Assembly (NCBI GenBank): GCA_030490835.1
Contig: CM059971.1
Location: 103,482,095 to 103,546,094 of the forward strand
Length of the DNA: 64,000 nt
Direction of reading: 5' to 3'
Source of the DNA: Annona cherimola
Lineage: Eukaryota > Streptophyta > Magnoliopsida > Magnoliales > Annonaceae
Below, one piece after another: positions 37,053 through 46,720 of the stretch (position 1 is its first letter; every line of letters starts with the position of its first letter). The position numbers were made by a program, and so were the translations under genes. The notes under the pieces are model-generated. The model was not told the origin of the DNA, made no database searches, and worked only from the letters and a program-made list of their open reading frames with translations.

Positions 37053-40000
37053 TCATCTTCTGCTCCGATTCCTCTCCCGCTTTCTTCTAAATGATGTAGC
37101 AGCATACAGTCTAAGCTTCTTCAGTATCATCCGCTCGCTTATTCGCAGAACCAAAGAATGATACTGCTTTCTTTCCTTCAAACGGCAACAGTTCCTCAAC
37201 GCATCCTTGTCATCCTCCAGTGAATTTGAACCATACGAATTCTCACGAGCATCGGCAAGTGACACAAGTGCATTGCGAATGCTGGCTGTAAGCAGAAACT
37301 CCCATGACATCTCCCCTGTACCTCGGAAACTTCCACCATTTTTATCCAGAAAGAGGAGGTTCATGGGTTTTCCAACATCCCCAGTGGAAGATGCAGCATA
37401 ATTTAGCTTCCAATAGGCTTCCTCCGGCAAGAAAACAACGTAAAGGAGAATCAGAAGCTCCAATTGAGGCTCCCCATCATGGGATATCTCAAAATATTCT
37501 GAATTTTGACTGGTGCAACCTGAACAATCTAGTCGCCTCCAAAGTGACAACCTTGCTCTGCAGTACCTGCTGGAGAATGACTTTGAAATCCACCGCATCA
37601 CCAGGCTTAGATCAATATTTACAATGTCAAATGGATTGTCAATCTCTGTGAAACCATATCTATGAAGTAAAGCAGCATTGCCCATGGATCCGTAAGTATT
37701 GAAAACCTGAAAAGAGAAAAAAAATATAACGCGAAAACACGAAAATAGAAATAGGTCAACCATGCATATATAAATAAAAACATTATAGAAGTAAATAATC
37801 TTAACTGGGATGAAAACCATGGCAGTTGATCAGTGGCTAAACAAAATAGATCAATTTTTCTATAGCAAAGTTAGGGATGACGAAAAAAGTAGTGTTCACC
37901 ATGACAGATAGAAATTTATTTTGCTGCTAATCAACAGACAACAAGCCCTAGAAAAATCACTGAATTCAAGGAATGTTAACGATCTTAAGAAGGAAAACAA
38001 CAGTCCTCACACAAGTGGAGAAATTCGCCATTCAACTCTCAATTTGATGTCTAACTGGACAATTCAAACTAATGGTCCAGTGAAGTGTAAATAATAATTG
38101 TCACATTGATTTATTGGTCATTAAATATATGAACAAGTGAATTTATGGGGATAAAAAGCTAACCTCATCTCCCTCTTTAACAGCTTTCACGATACCCATT
38201 TCTAAAACAGCTGGTTCATCCCCAGAATTAATAGAGTCATGCACATCATCAGTGTCCACAAAATTTTGGGTAGCTGAATCCATCAAAGAATTTGTGGAAT
38301 CACGGTGACTTGAAACACCATTGGAAGAATCTAAATTTGAAACACCATTGGAAGAGTCTAAACCAAAATCTGTTGTTGATTTACATTCATCCGTATCCTT
38401 TTCCCTATGATTGCTGTCATTGTCACCGTCAGACAACTCAGAACACGAACTGGGAGATGTTGAGAAGAAATGGACATTCTCAGCACCAGTTTTGTGATTA
38501 AATCTGATTCAAGAAAAAAAAAACCACTTCAGTCAGAAAAGGAACAACTTTCTAACTAGACAAGTACAAGCAAACTAAAGAATCACAGGAAGCGTGAGCC
38601 CTGCTAGCACAGTTGGCGTCACATGATGGCTGACATTCCCCATGGTCAGGGACTCGTGTCCCGTCTCACGCAGCCTTGTCCCGCACAGTCTTGGCCTTGA
38701 GAAGCCGTGCTCAACCCATAAAAAAAAAAAAAAAAAAAAAGAATCACAGGAAGCATGCAAATATTCACAATAAAGGACATGATGCAAGCAACAACAGAAA
38801 AGGAATGACGTTTCAAAATATGCCTCAACAAGATTGATGCATAGGCACTACCAGCAATTAACAACCAGAACAAGTAGTAAATAACGTATGGTTCTTTCTT
38901 AGTAATGAACAAGCTCAAGTAATACACATTATTATACAACAAGTGCTTCAAGGCTTCAAAAGGAGGCTGGGTCACCAATAAGGTTAGCAATATGGTGTAA
39001 ATTCATAAACTGTATTTTAAAAGTCAGTTCTGACAGAAGTGTAATTCAGAAAACCACTCCCCATCATGCATTGGAGTGGGATATGATCATCAAAACAAGT
39101 AATGACATGTTATCCACTTATTCTGACGTAAGCAGATGCACTCATCCTTGACATGTTATAAATAGAAATTATGGACAATCATGGTCACAGTTTTTGCAAT
39201 GCATAAAAGCATTAGCGCACAACAAAATGGAATTCAACATTCAAGCAGCGAGTCAGAATTAACGTCAGGTCAGTTTAGTAGCTTTTATAAGACACGAAAA
39301 TATGAGATTTCATGATCATTGCATGGATAAAATTCCGGACATAGTATCAAGAGATTGAATCCATTAAATGACATAACTTTGTGCACATTATCTATTAAAT
39401 AGCATAGTTTTGCACATGCGATATTCCTAGGTGACATAGGGATTCATCTCATAAATGTCTCCTCGAAACTATGCGCAAGAAAAGAGCATATCTTTGTAAG
39501 ATAATTCTCAATTTCACTGCATTGTCTTGTAGTCTTGCACCTGTCAAACAGGCCCTAAAAAAGCTGAGGTCGTCCTATGCACACATCATCCTATCCTATG
39601 ATCAGCCATATGAAGATCCTAAAGTAGAAAAGGTACCATCAGCATTTGCAAGCAAAAAACTATCCCAAAGTTCTATACACAGACAGTACAGCAGTGTATA
39701 CAATCATTTACTCACAGATCTGCCAATGGCACCATCCCAAAGCCATGATAATCATCAATCTCAAATGAGCGCGATGCCACAAGACTTTTAGCTGCAAAAT
39801 ACTGCTCAGCGCCGAAACAGTCTGGGTCAAGCGTCGCAGGCCCATTGGCTATAAAGGGCTCAATGCACTCTTTCCAGTCCTCATATAAAAGAGCCTTGTC
39901 TTCCTTCACCGTCTGCCTAGAAATGTGCCCAAAGAAGTGAAGGGGAGTAAGTTCTAGCATCAGAAAATACATTGAATTTCAAAATGCATTCTCGCGGCAT

Positions 40001-40514
40001 AATGCCGACTTGCTGAATTTTATATCTAACAAAAGATTGAATTTCTTGGTTGACACATAAAAAGAAAGGGGAATTCTAACTTCTGCAACAGCATAGCCCC
40101 GCCTTGTGGACAATTCATCTGAGTCCCGCACTATACCTTGTGGAGTTCCGTGCCCATAAGAAGCGCGTCCACTTCCTCCCAAGTCCACACCAGCGGGACG
40201 CTCTCCTTGTCGGGCAGAAGCTGAAGGTAGCCACTCCACAGAGACGCTTCCCCTAAGCTTCTCTCGTACATGAGGGCCAGCGAGAGACCGAGAGACCCAG
40301 CGAGACCGGCATCTTCGATCATCTCGCAGCAAGCGGTTGTCCTGATCGTCAGGCAAGCGCTGACGGGTATGGTGGCTACAACATCTCCTTCCTTCAAGTC
40401 ACAGCGAGCTCTCACAGCGATTCCGTCGTCGCAGTCGGCGAGTTGCAGGGCATCGCTGCATTCTATCCCTTGAGATCTCATCCAACGTTTGAATGCTCTC
40501 AAGCGTCTGTCCAT
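37053..40514 (-). CDS. SETD6 / Rubisco-LSMT-like lysine methyltransferase
   Basis: Exons on the minus strand: 40514-40137, 39912-39716, 38503-38164 and 37706-37053, GT-AG with closed phases, giving 522 residues. The family uses S-adenosylmethionine to methylate lysines of non-histone proteins. The substrate here is unknown. The split SET domain runs from GIAVRARCDLKEGDVVATIP (about residue 28) through RSFEIDDYHG (about 174) and the cofactor-binding LADLFNHK (about 188-195) to EVFNTYG (about 305-311). A Ser/Asp/Asn-rich segment of some 90 residues (about 205-295) is inserted between NHK and NTYG. It contains an internal DSSNGVS repeat. After the SET domain comes a Rubisco-LSMT substrate-binding-like helical region with RARLSLWRRL and QNSEYFEIS, then a basic tail. 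No obvious plastid transit peptide precedes the SET domain. Family assignment is firm; the orthologue is not named. Confidence 0.92.
38594..38740 (+). mobile_element. tRNA-derived SINE in SET-gene intron 2
   Basis: A body of about 125 bp plus a poly-A tail (38720-38740) is flanked by the direct repeat gaatcacaggaagc (38580-38593 and 38741-38754). An A-box-like word, ctagcacagttgg, lies 12 bp from the 5' end. A B-box-like segment, ggactcgtgtccc, lies downstream, as in plant tRNA-derived SINEs. The insertion is antisense to the SET gene and inside intron 2. The perfect 14-bp duplication implies a recent insertion. Confidence 0.88.
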
Positions 40515-40964
40515 ACGGTGGTGTCTGGAAAGAGATGGGAAAGAAAGAAAGAAAGAAACGGAGAAGATGAAATCGTCACAGACGGAGGCGGCGTTGGGTT
40601 GGGTAGCGGAAGCTGGAGTGGAGGAGGATGGACTTCTCGAACTTGTCTCGAGTTAGTTTCACGAATGGGCCGGTATCCGGCCTAAAGAGCCGGACTTAAG
40701 CTTTGTACTATGCGATTAGCGGGCTTAGAACCTCTTACTGTTTGGCCCGGCTTATTTGGTTGGCAAGGCACTTTACGGCATTGAAAATATGCATTCACTT
40801 CCGTAAAAGGCGCTTTGGTAATCCACCATATAGCCAACTTGAACTATTCTTTCATTTAAAAAGCTGGATTTCTAACTTTTACGAGAAGTTAGGAATTTTA
40901 GCTTCCTTAAAAAAGCTTCATATTTAGGAATTTGTTTATTTCCGAACGCGTGGGCAAATGGGCC
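40515..40964. promoter_or_regulatory. 5' flank of the SET-domain gene
   Basis: Region directly upstream of the SET-gene start codon (gene on the minus strand). A purine-rich run (gaaagaaagaaagaaac, about 40542-40560) lies in the probable leader. No definite TATA box was recognised. Confidence 0.35.
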
Positions 40965-41997
40965 TGTTGACACCCCTCCCTCAAAGCACAAAAATGTACA
41001 ACACGTGAAAAAGGTCCAAGCCCAACAATGACAAGCTACTCAAGAGCAATCACCAATGGACTTAGAACCCATGGCCCACTTTAAAGCAAACCGAGGAGGA
41101 TTCAAGCAAAAATCAAAATGTTAGGCCTCTAAACAGGCCTGTCCAACTCAAACCCACAGGAGCAAAGCTCCAACAAATCTCAAAAGCAGGTTCTTTAACA
41201 ACCAGACCAGGCCCACAAGAGCGAAGCTCCTACAGGCCACCTCAACGGGCTCCACAATGCAGCCCACTAGAATCAACTCACCAGACGCAGCAAACGGGCT
41301 TAGCCAAGCTCCAGCCCGCCAGATCCAGCCCATCAAGCCTCAGAAGCAGACTTCTCTACAACTTTGGGCCTCGACAACGGCCCACCCAAAACAACAGGCT
41401 TAGCCAAGCTCTAGCCCACCAAGCTCAAGCTCATGTACCAAGTCCAACACCTCAAGTGGCCCAAGGCCCATGCTCTCACTTCAAGCTCAAGTCCATGGAC
41501 CAAGTCCAACACCTCAAGTGGCCCAAGGCTCATGCTCTCACTTCAAGCTCAAGCCCATTGACCAAGTTCAACACCTCAAGTGGCCCAAGGCCCATGCTCT
41601 CACTTTAAGCCCAAAGCCCACTCCAACATCTATAAAAGGAGGTGTCCCCCTCCTCCTCAAGACACTTGGAGAGGCATCTCCTAGGGGAGGACGGGAGTCT
41701 GCAGCAAAGCCCCAACGTCCTGCTTTTCACGCTCTCCAAGCTACGAGCTTCTCTTCCACGTTTCTCCTTTCCATCTCTCCCATTCTCTCAAATTTTTCAT
41801 TTTCCTTATTTCACGCCGTGTAAACCGCCTCGAGTTGGCAGATTTTGCCATATTTGCTTTAATTCGAAGACCGGAACCCGGACTTTGTACGATTAGTGCC
41901 TTATTTCATTAAACAGGGGCTGATCTTCCTTTAAAGATCAGTGGCGATTCCATTTTTTCTTTATTTTTGCGTGCGTGTTTGAGTTAACGTCCCGACA
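40965..41997 (+). mobile_element. Candidate solo LTR or LTR-retrotransposon remnant
   Basis: A non-coding stretch opens TGTTGACACC and has a TATA box (tctataaaagga, about 41629-41640) followed by a CT-rich leader-like region. A boundary ending CCCGACA is possible at 41997. That layout resembles U3-R-U5 of plant Ty3-type LTRs. The flanking 5 bp do not match, no primer-binding site was recognised, and no gag-pol is present. The call rests on architecture only. Confidence 0.35.
41438..41615 (+). repeat. 62-bp tandem repeat, about three copies
   Basis: ccaagtycaacacctcaag recurs at 41438, 41500 and 41562, with the remainder (ggcccaagg, catgctctcactt, aagc) conserved. Upstream sequence from 41010 uses the same aagc/ccca/caagctc vocabulary more loosely. 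It lies in the U3-like part of the candidate LTR. Confidence 0.9.
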
Positions 41998-43045
41998 AAG
42001 CAGGTGCACGCGGGTTCACGGATTCCAGCATAATACGCTGCCGTTATGCTGCCGGATTTGTGACTTGATCCGTATACGGAAAGCCCCGTCTTAGCCGTTA
42101 TGCTGCCGAATCCGCGAGAAAACGCTCATATGCCAAACTACCTCAAAACCGCTAATCCTAACACGTTTTACCCCATGTCCTAACCTCAAAGAAAGCTAAG
42201 CTCACGCTGCTGTCTTAGAGGCGTTGAAAACCCATCCAACACGATCCAGATTTCCAAGGTGCGGACAATCATTCCGAGCCCATCGTAGCGCTCGCGGCGG
42301 GTGCTACAGGGCTCTTAAAAAATGAGTGCCGTATCCAGTGTTATTCTATGGTCTTGGGGGGCCTGTGCTGTGAAATTACGATTTTAGCAGAGAGGTTAGC
42401 GAGCTCTTCCTGCATCTCAAACGCGTAGGGCCAAAACAGGCCGATAAGACAAATGCAACCCAATGTCGTCGGCCCTATCATCATGAGGATCGAAAACGAT
42501 CTAGAGCAGATTTCTGATTTCTACTCTCTCTAACGGGTGTTATAAATAGACTATATAATATATTTTAAATGTCTAAACCATTAGCTACATTCTAGTTAAC
42601 TTTAAATTTTCATTATTCATGAGTTTTTAAGAATTAAATGTATAAAAAGTATTTTTGAATAGGTATTAATTCCATAAGTAGTATATTTTCTTATTTTTTG
42701 CTATGAGTATATTTTATTATGTTGAACATAATGTATGGATTTGATTGAAAAAATTAGTAATCAACATTATAAAAAGCAGTTCATGCGCAGTTAACGGTTT
42801 AAATCTCATTTGTGGATACTAGATAAAACTGATTATGCACACACCTAATACATTTAATTTTTCACATACTGACTTTAATATGAAAAAAAACCAATAAACA
42901 GTTTAGATGTTTCATTAAACATCATAAAAATGTTAATTTTAAAAGTGCTTCGTCCTAGAAAAGAGCCCGATGCTCTTCAAAATCCGAGTACCACATCGAG
43001 GCACATGTTTGTAGGTCGTGGGCCTGCAGTATGTGGTTTTGCCCA
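41998..43045. other. Intergenic, possible retrotransposon-derived sequence
   Basis: A word related to gccgttatgctgccg recurs near 42042 and 42094. The rest is AT-rich and has no coding signal. It may be leader sequence of the element proposed at 40965. Confidence 0.35.
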
Positions 43046-43053
43046 GTGCCTAG

Positions 43054-44186
43054 TATGGGTGTTAATGGTCATGGTCAACCCGTCAACCCGCCGTCCAACC
43101 CATTAATAAATGGGTTTGGGTTGGGATTTTTGAATAAATGGGTTATGATCCACCAACCCGTTTAACCATTTAATTAAATAAACGGATTAGGGTTGAGACT
43201 TTGCAACCCGTCCAACCCGTTTATATAACCCATACAACCCGTATAACCCATTTATAATATATTATATATAATTATATATATAAATTTAGTCGGTTCTTAG
43301 CTTTCCGCTCTCGGCACTCTGTCCCGCCCAGCGCCCGCGCATTATGTTAACTTTTGCAATCACAGTCAAGACTGAGATTTGAAGTTCCCTTGGATTTGCT
43401 ATCGCACACACAACCATATTTCAGAGCTGGGACCCCTTCTACAAAAGCACCAATTGCTTTTGACTCCCCCACTCAACGACCCATGATAACTGCGCTGCAC
43501 TGCGCTGTCAACAAAGCCACATACAAATATATGAATCACATTTAATGCTGCAGTTACATCAACAAGAGCATTCTTCAAGGGCATAGAGTGTTTCCCTCGC
43601 CCACTCCTTTTCTCTTATGCTCGCTCCGGTATCGATTTGTGGACTGCGTTGGTTCTCTTCATCGTCTTTTTTCTCTTCTCTTCTCTCATTTCTTCTCTTA
43701 CTCGCTACTAGAAAGGCTAGCTCGCCTCCTCCTCTTGCCATTGTGTACCTCTCCGGTCTTTTGAGTCGTCGAAGGGCTTGCCTGTAAACTGCAAAGGAAC
43801 GGGCGTCGTATTCGACACTCGGCATACGTCTGCAGTCGGCACCCGCTGCGACCTTCGACCTGTTGCCGCACGCATGAAGACTCGGCAGACGTCGACACGC
43901 TGTGACCTTCAGATCTGCGGTGCCGCACGCACGAAGACTCGACAGATCAGGTATGTTAACTTCGAGTTATTTAATTTATCGAATTTTACAGACTTTGTTG
44001 AAGGTTTTTAGCATTAAAATTAGTAACAAACACAACCCGTTAACCCGTTTATTAAATGAGTTGTAAATGGGTTAGGGTTGAAGTTTTTTAAATGAGTTAA
44101 TAAACGGATTAGGGTTGAGATATATTAAATGGGTTAGGATTAAGATTAGGCTCCAATCCGTTCAACCCGATCCGTTAACACCCCTG
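43054..44186 (+). mobile_element. Non-autonomous hAT element with perfect 8-bp duplication
   Basis: 1,133 bp, flanked by identical GTGCCTAG at 43046-43053 and 44187-44194. The ends are TATGGGTGTTAATGG and CCGTTAACACCCCTG, inverted repeats with a few mutations on the left. The left ~240 bp and right ~240 bp align with the element at 28896-30626, whereas the interior (about 43290-43945) does not. The interior has moderate GC with overlapping open frames but no recognised domain. It sits 180 bp upstream of the DnaJ-type zinc-finger gene. Confidence 0.93.
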
Positions 44187-44373
44187 GTGCCTAGTCATTA
44201 CTCATTAGTTCGGCCGAGCCCCATGGTGTGTGGGCCCGAAGGGAGCAGGAGTTTGTGGTGTTCCCTCGCGCACTCCTTTATCCTCTTTCCTTGCGACTGG
44301 TTCTAAAAATCCCGGTTGGTTGAAAGGCTTCTCCTTTTCAATTGGCTGTAACTGTAAGTCATCTCTCGGAGAA

Positions 44374-45504
44374 ATGGCCAGCCTAAACGCCATTTCCATA
44401 GCCACACCCCATTTCATCAGTTCACGTCGGAACTCGTCGATCGGTCTCAGACCATCAAAGAAGGCTTTCAGTGTTTTTGCTACGAAATTTGGAATTCCTT
44501 CTTTCAAATCGGTGCGTTCTCTTCCTGCTTTTTAAATTGCCTTTGCACCAGCGACTTTTTTTTTCGCACCTTGACTAGCCGCAATGACTTCGAACTGGTG
44601 AGTTAGCAACATCCATACATCGAGACCCCGTTGTCATAATTTTCAAAGAAAAAAAAAGCCCTCATTTCGATTACTAGCATTAAAAAATAAATAAAAAAAA
44701 CCATCGGAGTTAAAAGGCTGCCACATATGTTGTTTTCATGTTCCTTGACACTAATCAAGAAATGATGTGGCAGGTTGGAAAAAGTTGCCGAGAATGCGGC
44801 GGGCAGGGCGCCATAGAGTGCCCTGGATGTAAGGTATATCGCTGTTCTCTTCTAACAGTTCTAAGTCATAAAAAAACATTCCTACTCTTTCTTTCTTGAA
44901 CTCAAAGCATGTTGAAATAAAAAAAAACACACACACACCCCATATGCATAGCTGTCTAAAAACGAACGGGCCCGTTCGTGGGGAGACCAAGTTTCAAAGG
45001 TAACTATAGTTCTAGGAATTGCTAGTTCTCATTCACAACCAACAAACTTGCATGTGAGATTTCATTTCAACTTACCTGCTCAAAATCTTCTCAGGGAACT
45101 GGCAAAAACAAGAAGAATGGGAACATCTTCGAGCGGTGGAAGTAGGTATCTTTGCGCTATTCTCACCATAGGTATCTTTGCGCTATTCTCACCAGAGGAT
45201 TTGATTCCCATGGGTATCAGCATTATGCGTATAGCATGTAGTACCCAACTACCCATGGGATCAAGTCACAGGCTCTTGCCATCCATTGGCAATGGGCAGG
45301 TAGCAAAAGACAGTTTCATTGGATTCAATGGAACTGCCGTTATTGCAGTAGACATTGATGAGAAGCATCTTGCATTTTTTTCTGAAGTTTTCATGTTACT
45401 GAATTTGTTGGTTCAGATGTTACGACTGTCAAGGCTTCGGCCTAAAAAGTTGCCCTGTCTGTGGCAAGGGTGGACTTACTCCTGAGCAAAGAGGAGAAAG
45501 ATGA
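44374..45504 (+). CDS. DnaJ-type zinc-finger protein, BSD2-like, plastid-targeted
   Basis: Exons: 44374-44511, 44774-44833, 45095-45141 and 45417-45504, GT-AG with closed phases, giving 110 residues. The first ~45 residues are Ser/Ala/Arg-rich with few acidic residues, as in plastid transit peptides. The rest is a DnaJ cysteine-rich zinc-binding module with four CxxC units: CRECGGQG, CPGCKGTG, CYDCQGFG and CPVCGKGG. No J domain is present. Plant proteins of this design (BSD2, LQY1, PSA2 types) act as chaperones or assembly helpers for Rubisco or photosystem complexes. This copy ends ...LTPEQRGER, and I cannot say which member it is. An open frame continues upstream of the chosen Met to 44230, but the transit-like sequence starts at 44374. 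Its promoter must be short or overlap the hAT element ending at 44186. Confidence 0.9.
45142..45193 (+). repeat. 26-bp tandem duplication at a splice donor
   Basis: aggtatctttgcgctattc occurs twice in succession, starting at 45144 and 45170. The first copy includes the exon 3 donor (gaa|gtaggt) of the DnaJ-type gene. The second carries a similar gt/ag context. An inverted pair (gattcccatgggta and tacccatgggatca, about 45206-45265) lies just downstream in the same intron. Confidence 0.85.
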
Positions 45505-46199
45505 TCATATCTCATGCAATAAAGCCTTGGGTGATCTTATTTCTGCCATACCAGTCCATATTTCTGTGTATGTTTTGCATATTTCAGCTCTATCCTCCTA
45601 CTTCAAAAGAAAATTATAATGTATATATTTTTTATGGAAGAAAATTGTAACATATTAGACGGATACGAAAGCTACTTATTTAATAACTGGATTCATTGTT
45701 TAACTTCCTTAGCTGATATAAAACTACTTCGTTTTCTAGCTCGCTTTGGTAGAGCATTTTTGACCGACTTAAGTAAATTGCTGTTAGAAAAGTCTCAGTC
45801 TTTATTGGTCTATTATATTTTACGAATTATGAAAAGAAAGTACTGGAAATAAGAAAGTGTTATCAAGAGCTAATGCACGCAGGGGTTAGAAGCATAGATG
45901 ACAATGTGATACCATTTTCTCCATCTTCTCCACACTTCAATTTCCCATCTCAATCTAATTTTCCGAATTCTCATATAAAGAGAGGACATTCACTTCAAGA
46001 TAATCCATGGTCAGTTGTGTCTGACTTAAATAATCATTCCAGACACAACAAGATGCAACAGATTGATGGGGGATCTTTAGTTAAATAGAAGAACAACGAT
46101 AACAGATCACAGGCAGGCCAAGTTTGCCAGCTATGATCCCAAGCAGAAGAGGCTATATGAATGAAGATTAACAGGAACTGCGTGGAGAAAATTAATGTG
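45505..46199 (+). other. 3' flank with an unidentified possible coding fragment
   Basis: 45873-46088 is an open frame of 71 codons preceded by an acceptor-like gcag. Its composition is protein-like (Ser/Asn/His-rich, DNPWSVVSDL), and a second open piece (about 46105-46161) ends YDPKQKRLYE. I do not recognise the family. It could be the last exon of a decayed gene or chance. Confidence 0.25.
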
Positions 46200-46720
46200 A
46201 TAGCATAAAGGGCGAGAATCCATTAAATACAATGGTTTTGTGCATGCTCAATTCCAAAGGGACATAATGGATTCATGGCGAAAAATATCATGTTTTGTAG
46301 GAGAATCACCATTTCAATTATATCATCTGGGATATTTTACGTCTTCCACAGGCTCCAAGAAAACTCAGGTGTTGTACGGATACATCATCCTTTGATCAGC
46401 CATACATAAGATGTTGAAGTACAGAAGCATCTCTAGCACTTCGACTCACATAATTTCCCACATTTTAATACATTGATAAAATGTAGTTTTCAACTTCTTC
46501 GAGGACAGACCTGCCAAAGCCACAATACCAGAGCCATCATCAACCTCGAATCACAGTGATGCATCAAGACTTCGGAAGGAAGTTACTGCTTAAACCCAAG
46601 GATCAAGCTCAAAAGCGTATTGGCTATTAAAGACCCAATGCGTTCTTTCCAGCCTTCTCTTGTCTTGCTTCACTGTCTGCCTAGAGAGGTGCCCAAAAAA
46701 GTGATAGGGAGCAAGTTTTA
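46200..46720 (-). pseudogene. Decayed duplicate of SET-gene exon 2 and intron 2
   Basis: About 46505-46690 aligns with SET-gene exon 2 (39716-39912). Shared words include ccatcatcaa/gataatcatcaa, attggctat, caatgc, ctctttccag and the splice-site region gtctgcctaga. About 46206-46500 aligns with the adjoining intron 2 (39350-39715), e.g. aatccattaaat, acatcatcctttgatcagcc and agatcctaaag-like words. Because intron sequence is included, this is a DNA duplication, not a retrocopy. Frameshifts and substitutions disrupt it; the other exons are absent. Confidence 0.8.
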
